64,000 bases of DNA. Origin: Saxidomus purpurata (Eukaryota; Mollusca; Bivalvia; Venerida; Veneridae). Location: the NCBI GenBank assembly GCA_022818135.1, contig JAFMSR010000008.1, forward strand, positions 26,357,073 through 26,421,072, given 5' to 3'. Below the pieces are notes generated by a model, which searched no databases, had not been told where the DNA came from, and saw nothing but the letters and a program-made list of their open reading frames with translations. This document shows, in pieces, positions 37,110-50,100 of the stretch. The stretch's first letter is position 1. Every line of letters begins with the position of its first letter. Both the position numbers and the translations under genes were made by a program.

Positions 37110-38030
37110 TCTGATTGGTCACATTATAACGAAGTTGGTTAGCAACGCGTCCATACCAACGGAAGTTCAAATCAAAAGTATACGACTACGTCGAAAAAAA
37201 ACTTGTTTGCCTTGTTTGCCTTGGGACTTAATGAATGGGTATTATTGTACCAAGTTTCTGATAATGCTCTGTCAAGTTCCTGACTTGTAGCCGAGGTCGT
37301 AAGTCAACCATTCTTGACAGAATTCCTCCATGTACATATGTAAAATTTATCATTCTATACATAGACCAGTGTCACGTTTAAATACTTGAGTACTTAATCT
37401 TATGATAGCTTTTTACATATTTTTATGAGTATAAAATAATCAAACAGATAAATATGTTAAGCCCTGTTTTATGTTTAAACGTATTTCATCATGCTCTACT
37501 ACTGGTCGCCGGTTTAATACAAAATGATCATGAATTGGTAAACAACTAGGTTAAACAGAGCCGATAATAACTCCCACATTAAACTACTAAATAAATAAAT
37601 TAAAGCAAACGATAAGTTTACGGAGCAATCCCTTTCTTTATTTCAAGTGTAGTAGTGTAGGTCATTGAGTCTACAAAAAGGTGAAATAATAGAAGGATGG
37701 ACTGGTTTACAATGCGCTCCGCGTTTCGGTCTAACGATATCTCGCTTACATGTTATTTAAACAATACCCTGTATTTGGTTGTTATTAAAGAACCTTCAAC
37801 AAACTTTGAACATGCAATCTGATAATACTGTTGTTTATGTTTTATTTATTTTTTTAAACATTATACTGCCGAAAAAATGTGACCTGAATTACAGATAACA
37901 TGATGGTTCAATGTTGTGTGCTTTTCGTGATTAATAAATCTTAACAGGTATAGATTATGTCAATGTCCGACATTATTAACCGTTGAATTTAATCATTGTT
38001 AAATTATAGTGTATTCGGTACATTCACTCA
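37110..38030. other. Intergenic region between receptors 2 and 3
   Basis: No supported gene. The relic exon at 38041 lies at its downstream edge. Confidence 0.5.
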
Positions 38031-38040
38031 GTAATTCATT

Positions 38041-38096
38041 TTTACAGGATATGAAGGGCTCTAATAGTAACCAGAAATATTTACGTTGTAGACCAT
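38041..38096 (+). pseudogene. Relic of receptor exon 2
   Basis: The sequence from TTTACAGGA to GTTGTAGACCAT aligns with the start of receptor exon 2 (TATACAGGA...CGCTGCAGACC). By hand count, about 30 of 41 bases match receptor 3 over the best ungapped stretch, and most differences are G-to-A or C-to-T. The receptor frame contains several stops (TAA, TAG). The similarity fades after about 38096. It is a leftover of a fifth paralogue or of a partial duplication. Confidence 0.6.
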
Positions 38097-38947
38097 TTAT
38101 TAAAGTATTAGTTCCATGTACACCTTGAAAAATCCGTTTTATGAAAGAATATCAGCAAGCGAGTACACGTATCATGCGCATCCTAGCCGGATGAAATGTC
38201 AAGCTTAAACGTTTCCAAACACGGTGTTTGTTAACAGCTTTAGTTTCAATGAAATTGTTGATATAACTACACCTAAGTGATGTAAACATGTTTTCAAATC
38301 ATCCATTGTAACTTTATTTTGACTTTTAAAATTAAGTATGTGTTTATTCTTTTCACTACTAGCTTTGTTGTATTTCACAATATTTTTCTGGATGCATATG
38401 GGTTTAACTATTTTGTCTAAAATGTAATTCAACACTCGGTTTACAAGTTTTTGAGAAATTTTGCTAAATACTAGAACAACAGAAATAGGCAGTCGTTTTT
38501 TGTACAAGCAAAGACGAATTATGGCAGTTAATACTAGTACGGCGTTACAATAAAATGGGAAAAGTCTGATCTCTAAATATAGTGTGCACGGTACATCTCA
38601 TTATCAACTTAGGATTGGCCTGTTTGTTTACATAAGAGAAGGAGTGTTTAATATTTTCACCTTCAAGCTTGTTTATGTTTAGTTTTTTAAATACATAATT
38701 TTAATCCATCTATTTTAAATCGGTTACTTGTCTTGTGTATGAAGTTAAATAATAATACTGTTTCATGGGTATTTAATATATGACAATGATACGCGCGATA
38801 TAAAGTTAGTCCTAAAATAAAAATGACGACGTTTTAAACTTCGGATCAGAATGTTCTCGACGAACGTTAACTGGTACTTGTGCAATTGTCAATGATACGC
38901 TGTTTACATCATTACAAATCTAATCAGATTTAAAATTAACAGTGCAC

Positions 38948-38962
38948 ATGGATAAAATATGA
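38948..38962 (+). promoter_or_regulatory. Short upstream ORF overlapping the receptor 3 start
   Basis: ATG GAT AAA ATA TGA ends in an ATGA overlap with the ATG of receptor 3 at 38959. If transcribed, this four-codon uORF could tune initiation by termination-reinitiation. The transcription start is unknown. Confidence 0.3.
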
Positions 38963-41900
38963 GGGGAACATGCATTGTTTTCTTTCGTTGCATATCTGTG
39001 TTTTTATTAATATTTTTGGTTAATATTTCTTCGGCTTACACGAAATGTTTCGCATCTAATAATGAAAAATGGAATAAAAATAAACAGAAATGCGTTCTAT
39101 GTGCGGACTGTCCACCTGGGTACTACAGGAACTTGACTGAGCCGGTAAGTCTAATATTTGTGACATTTTGTTGAGTTAAAGCTCTCTAAATTATTGATTG
39201 CGTAAAATGTTGATGTTTTGTAAGTTGGGGTTCAGAGACATTGTCCGTGTATATTGCAAACGTGAAAATTGTACCAAGTTAGCATACCAAGTTAACATAC
39301 CAAGTTAACCCGAAACTATCGTACAGACTTCTTTATGTCAAGTTATGCGGAAAGAAAATACTGAATTTGACATTGGACAGTTCCGGCCATACTGTTTCGC
39401 AGACATTTCTGTTGCATCTTTTTAGTGCAAGACTAGTCAGCAAGCAAATGTTTGGTACATGCAATAATTAAAAATCGCTTACCGTTACCGAGAAATTAGA
39501 CAAAACAGAACTGTTTACAATTTTGTTTTATTTTCATGACTTCGTGGTTGGGTGTGGTTTGATATTACAATTAAAGTATCTCATTTTGTCACTTCATTGA
39601 CTTGAGAAGCCTACAACACCGTTAAAACTACCTTTAAAATGTTTACAGTTTAATGACGTACACTTTGTATAGAATAAAGACTTATCAAGTTACATGATAC
39701 TGCCGTTTAGTGTCATTTTTCTTTCAGTAAAATATTTAAATCTCTGTTTGTCAACAAGGTGTAGAGGACTAATCCGAAAGGCCCCATCCCTCCGCGAAAA
39801 TGCATAACTAGCTCTACTGGACGAAAGAGCTTGCTTATGCAATGGTCGTTTGTGCGTCGTCCGTCCGTCTGTCCGTAAACATTTCATTGATAGCGCTTAA
39901 CAGGTCACAATATTAATTTGACTTTTATGAAAATTGTTGTTAAGTATTCCTGCAACTTGTAGCAGATCCCTATTGTTTTGGGACAGAGGTGCATGTTACA
40001 GTGATCCCCGATAGCGTTTCGTTGATAACACTATACAGGTCACACTTTTCTAACAACTTTCATAAAACTTACTCAGAAGCTTTAAAGATGATCACAAAGG
40101 ACCAAGGGCACAGTGACATCTGTTAAACTTTCCGTATGGACACATTTTCAAACTTTCATCTAACTTGCTTGTTCGGAAGGTTCCCAGGAACATGTAGATT
40201 ACCCCTTTTGTGTTTGGGGTCAGTGGGGTAAAGGTCAAGGACACAGTGACCCGAACTTTGAAAGTCTTTCCCGCTTAATATCTTGAGATCTATATGACCC
40301 AGTCTTCAATTTTCATAGGATGATTGGTCGTACTGTGTAGAGGATCCCTATAGTTTTTGGGGTCAGTACGTCACAAATCAAGGTCACAGTGACCCAAACT
40401 TTAAAAATTGTTTCCACTCAATATGGTTAGAAGCATATCACAGTCTTCAAACTTCATATGATGATTAGGCTTACTGAGTAGATCAACCCGACTGTCTTTT
40501 GGGTCAGTGGGTCAAGACCAAGGTCACAGTGACCAGTGTTAACCTCCATGATAACTGTGCAAAAGATTGTCACAACACTTACTCGATCAGAGCAGTCCTG
40601 TCAGACCAGTAGAGTGATACTAGTCCCTTTGGGCCTCGTGTTTTTATATTAGTTGTGTATATGTAGTATAGGCCACAATGGAAAGAAAGCAGTATCTTTG
40701 AAAAAAAGATTTCATACTACTTCAGATTTTGCATCAGGTTGATCAAGTGCATAACTTTGGCGCGTAGTATTTTGTGCTGTAGAACAATATGTATACAAAG
40801 TGTAACAATGACGTGTTATCATTTCGCAAGATTTGTATATGTTCGACATAAAGTCACATCTGACCTTTTAAAGTTATTTGGTATAACCAAGCAGTCACAT
40901 GTACAAGCATAATGCTCAAGAAAGTTCATTTTGTTCTGTCGGATAAATTACAACAAACGCAATACAGTTAAAATTATTGCTCGAGACACCACATCTACTA
41001 AGAAATAAGTATTTTGGGAATTTAGAATACATTATCTTTTTTAACTTCCAAATGGTGGTTATACTGTTATACTATAGTACTATTGCAGTTTCAATTAATA
41101 AAGTGTTGAGACTCGTTTCAGTATACAGGACGCAGGGGCCCTAATGGTGCCGAGCAATGTTTGCGCTGCAGACCGTGCCCAAATGGAATGTATTCCGAGA
41201 ATGGACGAGGGGAGTGTATCATGTGCAGGGTGAATTGTACCGAAATGAAACGTGAATATGACGAATTTTGTTCCAGCATCAACGATGCTAAATGCGGCAG
41301 TTGTTTAAGTGGGTACGTGATATTGTCTTTAATTTGATAGACTACGAAATGAAGTTCAAGAGACCGAGTAAAAGTTGTTCCTGCATATTCGTTCATGTGG
41401 GCATTGCACTTTTGTGCAGGTAAAAAAAAACAACATGCAAACCATATGCATTCTATATATATGACTGACAGTATGTGAAGATAATAACTAATTCTAACAT
41501 GCGTTGCCTTCTTTTTCAGTTACGAAGACGTTTTTCGACACACACTATTTCCTTGCAGCCCCAGAAAATCTATTCGTATGCTAAAACCACCCAAAAAGGC
41601 CAGAGACGAACAACACAATTTCAATGACCAGTCAAATGCAGAACACACTTATCCTGTACTGGCTACTCGGCAAAATAAAGGTAAAATATTTATTAAAGGT
41701 CCAATACTAACGAAAGCAAAAATTCAAATATACTTTAAAAACACAAAAATAAGTTATTTTTAATATAAAATGAAAGTTGGTATGTAGAAATTCTAACTAA
41801 ACCACAGTACATGTACAATTATTTTTCTATGCATTATGAAGAAAGTTAAAAAGACCTGGGTAGTCATTTTGTCGAATCACTGAGATTTCAACATAATACA

Positions 41901-43720
41901 CATACTTTTCTTCGTGTTCCAAACACTTTCTGTAAATTTTAACCTGACAATCTTCATTATTTAGTGTCTTGCATAAGGTAATGTACTTGCCATTGAAATA
42001 ACTGTCACTTAATTTTCGCTTAGTAGTGGACCTTTAAGCCAGTGTTTTGTACTCAGTTGTATTCAAAATAAATCATTTATTTATTTGAAATAACAATGTA
42101 TACATGAGCAATTTGAACTGGTGCATATTTTATATTTCATAGTCTGTATAAAGTTGACTTGTCCCATAAGATAAGCAATACTTTGTTCGCTTTCAATAAG
42201 TTGCAGTTTCAATTAACTTTGATGTTTGTTTATTTAAAGTTGTCTCATATATCCTTGATTTAGGCTTTTCGAACGGAGTTCCAGATGGATTCGTAGCAGT
42301 GACCTGCGTAGCAGGTGTTGTCTTAATAGTTTCTGTACTGGTGACATCTAAATATATACACGTAAGGAACAGAAATAGAACGAGACAAAATGTGGCATCT
42401 ACTCAACAAGGTATAATCAGATTTGAATTGTACTTAATATAATTGATAATTTATATGAATATTGCTCATTTTGCCACAGAAATAAACATATTTTAAAAAT
42501 AATACTGTGTTCTAAATAGTCTACTATAATGATCATGTCTGCACTGACCAAGATTCTATGATTTCAATAGTTCATGTATTTTAAAGCCATTTGGTTTTCC
42601 AGAGTTTTTTACAGTTGACACTAGCTACAATCTATAGCTGTACATCATGACGGAACCAAGAGTGCTGTTTGTTCGTTGTTATACAGTGATTTATCTCTTC
42701 AACTGCATATTCATTGCACTGTTCTAACTATTATCATCTGTTTTGTAGGTTTATATCACAGCGTAAATGAAATGCCCCGTGACGATGATATTGAAGTTGA
42801 CGCGGCATTGCAAACTGATGAAACTGTTCCCAAACAGTACCAACCAATATGTCAGAAAGATCCTGCTGCTGTCCGTTCTGGGCTCGAATCTGCAGCGCGT
42901 CTGATTCCAAGATCGGAGATATCTCACCCCACTTCTACGCAACATTCAAACGGAATTAGTAAGAATTATTCTTTTTGGCTGCATGATAAATACAGTAACA
43001 CAAGTCATAATATTGTACACCGTTGTTTTAATTAGTCTTACCTTTTCAACTTATTGAAATACGAGTAAATTCTAGAGCATAGTTCGGCAATAGCTCCAGC
43101 GTTTTTCTAATTTAAATACAGCAGTACAAAATAAAAAATAAAGTTGTAAAGAAATATACTGTAATTTTTATCTGCAAAATGAATTTCGTTTTTGGCTTAT
43201 GACGAATGTAGGCAACAAAGGTCAAATGATAATTATGTCATTCGCGTATACGTTTGTACTTGGTGATACTGTTTTCATTTTGACCGAAAATATGTCTTCT
43301 CTTTCAGTTTGTCTTCGGCTTTCTGTGGGAAATGATGTTGTGTGTTTTGAGAGGAGCAACGATATTTGCAATTGTAGAACAGAAACAAGATGTCAATGCC
43401 AATTATTTAATTTTCCTGTATATAACTTAGAGAAATCGGATGAATACATTTGTGTAGTAGCTTCAGAAATCTGCCATGATCCCTTGCCATTGTTTCAACA
43501 TTTGGGCCTAGATGCTCATATCATTTATCAAGAAAACGATACAAGAGACAGGGACCCTGAAAAAATCTCAGAAAAAGAACTAGTCATAAGACTGTTACAC
43601 AGATGGATCGAAGTGAAATGTACCCCAACCACTTTACAGCAACTGTCAGTGGCACTGTGTAAAGCAAACTTTCATAACATTAATAATAAAATTCATGATC
43701 TATGCATGAATAAAATGTAA
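38959..43720 (+). CDS. Death-domain TNF receptor-like protein, paralogue 3 (435 aa)
   Basis: Exons: 38959-39144, 41122-41312, 41520-41680, 42264-42410, 42749-42958 and 43308-43720; phases 0,2,1,1,1. The signal peptide (about 1-26) is followed by the cysteine-rich ectodomain (CVLCADCPPG, CLRCRPCPNG, sequons NLT and NCT). The stalk exon encodes 53 residues. The membrane helix is at about 189-207, with the basic flank HVRNRNR. The tail has DDDIEVD, YQPI, CNCRTETRCQC and the death domain (LGLDAHIIYQE, RDRDP, LLHRWIEV, TLQQLSVAL). In the domain it is closest by eye to paralogues 1 and 2. Intron 1 (2.0 kb) contains a tandem-core element. The upstream CCAAT/CRE pair of the other three copies is absent; only a TGACG half-site at 38824 is seen. 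Confidence 0.85.
39812..40624 (+). mobile_element. Tandem-core element in receptor 3 intron 1
   Basis: The inverted ends are CTCTACTGG (39812-39820) and CCAGTAGAG (40616-40624). Near the left end is a GTCCGTCC-type simple repeat. The core has about three to four units of roughly 140-160 bp marked by AAGGTCACAGTGACC. Just after the right end, CCCTTTGGGCC forms a small hairpin followed by CTCGTG. The layout matches the elements at 15397 and 55615. Confidence 0.7.
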
Positions 43721-43868
43721 TTCAGTAACAACTTTAGTTGTTATGAAAGTACTGTTTTATAATTTATGACTCGTTTTAAAGTTTACAAAATAACTTGATA
43801 TAATGTTGTTAGATACAATTTGTATACATGTATGTCTCTATTATTCACATATATTTCCATATACTAAT

Positions 43869-43960
43869 CATTTTTGTTGAATGCAATTATATTCCTCTAT
43901 AACCATGTTTGTTGAATGCGATTATATTCTTATATAACCATGTTTGTTGTATGCAATTAA
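43869..43960. repeat. About 37-bp tandem repeat in receptor 3 3' flank
   Basis: TGTTTGTTGAATGC.ATTATATTC.TATAACCA repeats about 2.5 times. The last unit ends in ATTAAA (43956-43961), a possible poly(A) signal for receptor 3. Confidence 0.6.
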
Positions 43961-43964
43961 ACGA

Positions 43965-44665
43965 GTTTTACACCGACTGTCATCTAGTTTTTCAGTTGAA
44001 CGTAGAGTGATGAACCCTATACTCGTTGTATCTTGTATTTACTAATGTATTTATAAGAGAGGACAGCAATTTGAATAATTACATTATAACATAACATTAA
44101 ACATTTACATTTAACACAAACTATACTTAGTAGAGTCTACTTAAAGCAACGTAAAGTAGTATGTGATGGTCTGTTATGAAGCCAAGTGCTGGTTTTGTCA
44201 CTTACTAACTGCCTCACATCATGATCCATGTTGGTAGCGTGGCTCGAACGCAAGACTTCCAATCAGTAGGATGTTTTAAAATCAGCGGTTTCAAGTCAGG
44301 GGCATTAACAATTAAATCAGATTCAATTTCTCATTTCGTCTAAAATATTCGTCTATTACATTTTTTGTGTAATCATTATTTGCTATTTGATACTTGTTCT
44401 GTAATATTCAGTCCCTGTAGGTAAAACTACAAATGTATTGTAGGAATTTAGGGACCGTTTGCTATTATTTTGTTTTGGTATCAAAACCATATGAAAATCA
44501 GGATGCAAACGATTTTTTCTAAAAATCTCGTCGTGACATTTAGGTAAAGTAGGTGAGATGATTACTCCTGATAAAGTGTCAATTACAGCACTTTGAAATT
44601 AATTTCAGTGTTAAAATGTGCAACCGCGAAACCACATGATATACAGATAAAATAATGAAAGCAAA
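43965..44665. other. Intergenic region
   Basis: A weak minus-strand tRNA-like B box (GCGTTCGAGCC) occurs near 44243, perhaps a SINE relic. No gene is supported. Confidence 0.4.
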
Positions 44666-44671
44666 GTAAAC

Positions 44672-44862
44672 CGACACTGTGGTCGAGTGGTTAGAGTCGC
44701 TGACTTTAAATCATTGATTGTTGGTTGTAGCCTTGAGCCATGTTACCATCTGCGTATACGTGCGAAATATGTTTAGTGTTCTAAGCTGGTTCTTCCGTGG
44801 AACGATGGTTACATGTAAGAAAATCGCAGTCCTGTAAAATTAACTGAAATACGGTTGGAGAA
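44672..44862 (+). repeat. tRNA-Ser-derived SINE, second copy
   Basis: It shares GTGGTCGAGTGGTTAGAGT, TTCTTCC..GGAACGATGG and CTGAAATACGGTTGGAG with the copy at 30598. The B box region is more decayed. Confidence 0.6.
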
Positions 44863-44869
44863 ATTTTTA

Positions 44870-47050
44870 AATAGATTTATCGTCGTGCGTCATGATTTAC
44901 AAATCGTGACAATGAAAGATTTTATCGTTAGTAAACCGATATGCCCCAGATACCATACCGTCTAAAACATACCCTCGTTCACGCATTAGCGATAAACAAG
45001 ATAAAAAAGCAAATTTCCTTTTACATCAATTATTTAAATTATTTTATGAGTTCCTGACAAAAATGTAATTTGTAAACTTTAAATACATATAACTGAAGCA
45101 AACCACATAAAATGAATGGATAAGTTATAATATATTCATAAAACGAAACACAAATATTTGAAGCATGCATTCGGTTACTACCTTGTGATCACGACTTTAA
45201 CATACTTATGATCAGATACAGACCGTACGTGAGATACTTACACAGGAATTAATATGGATCGATTTCATTCATGATCAGTCAATCATGTTCTCACTTGTAT
45301 TGCTTAGTTAAATGATACGTATATTAAGTACTTTTATAAATGTCATCGTAACCGCCTCGGTGTCTCTAATTGAAGACCTTATCATATATGATAGTGCACT
45401 GTGTCATCTATTTCCGCTTTAAAGCAGTGTTCATATTCAATTTCACATATTTTGTAATTAACAGTGTACTTTTAAGTACTTTCAACCTATTTTTTCTAGA
45501 CTGTAGTAGACCTACACGCACTTGTTAATGCAATCGATCTTCAGTTGTTATTACATTCGGGTTATAAAGTATTTATTACAAACTTTAAAACAAGTGTTTA
45601 CATGCTCACTATTTATACGCACTATGACGTAGACAAACGTCGTTAACTTATATTTAGTCAAATAAAAAGCCTTATCCGGAGTATCACCGTACGAAGGTCT
45701 TAATATTAGTCATACAAAACTTATAAATAATGTTTATAGAATTCGTGCGCCTTTTTCAAGTAGACACATTTTATTTGATCTTTAATTATAATTATAAATG
45801 TATGACCCTTCTTCAGTGTCACGTGACAAAATGTATGAACGGTATTCCGACAATATCCATTTCATGTATTTCTGAAACTCGTATTACAGTGTATACTTTC
45901 AGAATGCAATCACAATAAATACGCGCTTTGTAATGCCATATGCACACACGGTTACTACCTGGCAGCGGAGATACTGTTTCTCATTTTAGTGTTTCTCATA
46001 CAATATTAAGACATTTTGCTTTCTTTCAAATATTCGATGTATGTGTGTATCATATGACGCAAGTTTTTAACACTGAATTGCTAAATTGCAAAATAATATA
46101 TCTAACAGACAAAATCAGTGATATAGAAGTCATATCAGTTTCAACTGTTTAAATATTGCTTGTATATACAATGTAATTTGAATTAATTTTATAATGAAAA
46201 AACGCAACTAATAGTTTAAAGTATTGCGATTGTTAACAAACAAAGGTGACGGTAGTGTGTGCAAGCGCAAATAGTATATAAACATGTATATTTTTAGAAG
46301 ATTTCTCATGAAACTGCCTTTTGTACTTTTAATTCAAACATGCTCGATGTAGGCGTGGGCATAATTATTCTCGTGATTTGTGTGAAAACCTGCGAAAAAA
46401 GGGTATTATTATCGCCTTGCCTCTTAAAAGAAATAGGATTGACAAAATTGTACTGTATTCAAGTATCATTTTGAATAGCTTTTCAAATCGTTTAAAGTTG
46501 ACGTGCTGATATAGATATTTTCGAGAGAAAAAACCGTGCATGTCTGGCTTCTAAATTGTATCAGTTCAGACAAGTTCTGATATTGTTCCAACGCTAACTA
46601 TAAATGCTGACTGATATGAAGATCTTTTGATATTACCACAAAAAGTTCGGCGAGTACTAAAAACAGTGTGCACCCGACGTGTGAACTTCCTTAACCGTTG
46701 TATCACGCGCAACTGATAAAGTTTATATCCTGGTCTCTTAAGTATATTCATTATGATTATATTTTACTTTTTCCTCTTTTAGCTTATCCAATATTATCGC
46801 CGTTTTCCTATAAGAAAGTGTTTTCCCTGTTTAGTAAATAGTGTACATACATGATAGTATTAAGCTAAAATCGTAATTTATAAAGCATGTTATTATGTAA
46901 AATACAGCAGTAATAATGATACAAACAAAAGAACGGTAGGGAAGGGTTTGACAATACAAATGTATATATTTACCATTAAGTGTACAGATAAAGCGTGCGG
47001 AGAGGGGTTTCATTCATAAAATCTACCTATTGTAAGACGAATAGATAAAT
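44870..47050. other. Intergenic region between receptors 3 and 4
   Basis: AT-rich. Frames at 45730-45918 and 45940-46152 are isolated and lack splice or domain support. No gene is seen. Confidence 0.5.
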
Positions 47051-47055
47051 AACGA

Positions 47056-47079
47056 TGATTGGTAGATGTCATATGACGT
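47056..47079 (+). promoter_or_regulatory. Inverted CCAAT box and CRE-like site upstream of receptor 4
   Basis: TGATTGG (47056-47062) and TGACGT (47074-47079) lie 61 nt upstream of the ATG. Confidence 0.4.
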
Positions 47080-47140
47080 AATTTTACACGCGCGCTGTTT
47101 ATCTGTTCATTTCACAATAATATAAGTTTTAGATCAAATC

Positions 47141-50100
47141 ATGAAGAATACTGTTATAATTACGATTTTCCTGTTATTGTTAATTGTTATAATTGTTTTG
47201 TCCAGTGCCGTTGACTCAAGATGCTCTGCTTCTGAAAATGTTAAATGGAAAAAAAGTAAAGGAAGATGCGTTCAGTGCAGGAATTGTCGGCCAGGCTTTT
47301 TTAGAAACTTCACAGAGCAAGTAAGATAGTTTTCATGCTACATGTACTCACAGGTCAGGATGAAATTAAAGTATTTTTTAATCACGGACCTATGTATATA
47401 GGTCCGTTGATTTAATAGTATGTAAATCAAACAAACTTTTGCAAAGTAACACTTGTTAGGGGCCAACTCTTTTAAATCCTATAATATACATAATTATAGT
47501 GCAAGTTCAACGAGGAACTGTCTATCAAAATGAGGCTGTATATCTTGTTCCGTCGTTTTTAGAAATGATGAGTCTTCTTGTTCCGATAAGGGTTAGTGGC
47601 AAATGGGTTTATGTACACTTTTATTATGCTAGGACTTTTAAGTCTTTGGATTTAAACAATATTTCATTGAGAAATCACATGTTAAACATACTAATATACA
47701 ACAGCAGAAAGCTCTAGGCTTATTTATAAACTCTCTCCTTTGTCTTTTTGGTATGTTCCAATTAATGTTACTTGCGGTTTGTGGTTTATAGGATAGGCAC
47801 ACAACATTGTGAATCACTAATTTACGTAAAGACAGTTTAATTGATATGTTAGCACATGTTATATTTTAGTATACAGGGCGTAAGGGGTTCCATGGCGATG
47901 AACATTGTCTACCATGTAGACCATGTCCGATGGGGACATACTCCAACAATGGGAACGGAGAGTGCATCCGGTGCAGGCTAAACTGCGCAGATTTGAACCG
48001 TGAATTCAACGAGCTTTGTTCAGACGTTCATGATGCTAAATGCGGCAGTTGTCTTTACGGGTATATATTGATTTTAATATCTTTTAGTGCATGTAAATTT
48101 TCGAGAACTTCGTCTGCTAGTTCATAGTAACGTGAAAACTCTTAGCATCTTACTGGTTATTTAGGATCAACGTTAACCTAAATGTTTACAGTTCATTAGC
48201 AAGGTCACACATGTTACCTATTTGTGGTTAAAAACCACATGCTATTTTTCTATGTGGGTGTAAGGCTAATTTTATCAAAACGAAAATGATGCGGTTTAGA
48301 GCGCAATTTAGCAGAGATGTATTTATGCATATAATATGACTTTTACGACGATATTTTCAGCTACAGTATTTCGTTAGCTGACCTCATTAATATCTAAAAT
48401 GCTAGCATAAATAACACAGTTATAGTACTACATTTACAATGTTTGAAACAAAACGTTAATGCAATGGTTCATTAGGCTACCGATAGAAGTCTAATAAAAT
48501 GGCTCTATATTTGGAAATGTAGCGCCACACTGGCTTTTTTCCGCCCTGTGTATTAAGACTTAGTTCAAAAACTCGATAGTAACACGAGTTCAGTAATGAG
48601 CACACTTTTACCGACCAGTAGGACCGTCTTATTACAAGAACTCTTAAGACGTTTGGAATTTCTTTTCCTTACAGTTTTGAGGATATTTTCCAAAGCACGA
48701 AATTTCCGTGTGCTCCTTCGAAATCTCAGGACACCGACACTGAAGACAGTGTAATTAGTAACAGTCCTCTGGGAAACCTCTCTGAGAAACATCGTGACAT
48801 AATGACGACTCTAAATTCATCTTCCGGGAACGTCATGTCTATTTCGGAAAACAGCACACAACGTCAAACAACAGCTCGGGGTATGTTTTTTTTATTATTA
48901 GTTATATATTTATATATCTTTTTAGGACATAAACAGGACCGAATGAAGCTGAAAACAAACTGCGTTCTTAGAATAATCGTTTTGAAGACTGTAAAAGAAT
49001 ATGCCCTTAAATTCGTGACGACTCGAATCTAATGCATGTTTTGTAACATTGCATTAGACGAATAATCTTCAGACACATCATCGCCTCGTTTTAAATTTTA
49101 GGATCATCGGCAGCCTACTCAGACATTATCATAATAACGGGAGCTTCGATGTTGGCACTTCTTGCTGCTGTACTTTTAGCTTGGATATGCGTTATTCTCG
49201 CGCTACAGAGGCGACGACAGGCACAGAAGAAATATGGCTCTAATCAAATAGGTAAACCGTGCAAGTTGTTAGAATTCTAGAGATACCTCCGACGCGTCCG
49301 AAACGGTTTGAATTTTCAGTAACGCCATAATATTCTTAACAGACAGTATTCACATAGAGCATGATATAAGAGCATGTAAAATTTACACACAGGAAGCTGA
49401 TGATAATTATACTACTTAAAAGAATGTTAATTGAACGACGATAATACGTTGAAATAAAGTTTCTCAATGACTGCGGCAATTAACCTACAGTTTTACAGTA
49501 ATTTCATTCAATTAGTATGAGTACTCGATTGTAATCGATTGCTTTGTTTTGTAGCTGTTATGATGAGAGACCTTTCACAAGATAATGACATTGAAATCGA
49601 CATGCTTCCGCATGACGAAGGTCACGAAAGAAAAGAATACCAACAAGTGCCGCGAAATGATCCCGTGTTTGCCCGTGCAGAGCTTGACGATAGACATCCG
49701 CCTCAAGTAAGAGGAGAATTGCAGCACCGGGATTCGGTAAACGGCCAACAGGAGTTGGGTACATTTGCAGACATATTTACTTAAAGCTTGTTAAATTTCT
49801 TCTACTTTTCTACGTCGAAAGTTTAATAAGTGAACAAATATGGGGATACCCCCACTTCAGAACGGAATTAGTACATTGTTACAGTTTGATGTAATTAAAC
49901 ATAGTTAAATCAGATGTAAAAGCCACCAGAATACAAAATACTTAACGTGACCAATTCATTGATTCATCTCTTTATAAATACGGATAATGGATTTGCAAAC
50001 AAGTTCCCGTGTATGCGGTGGAGAGACGCACATGTCAGATGGAAGAAACATTAATTAGTTAAACTAAAAGTTGCTACAACAACAACAAAAATGATAATGA

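Noticed and set aside
36830..37290. Additional receptor exon (acceptor-like TTTCAG followed by an APGQYTAYSGTE frame)
   Set aside because: The PGQYTA similarity to a cysteine-rich repeat is slight, no cysteines are present, and the segment is a duplicated 72-bp repeat.
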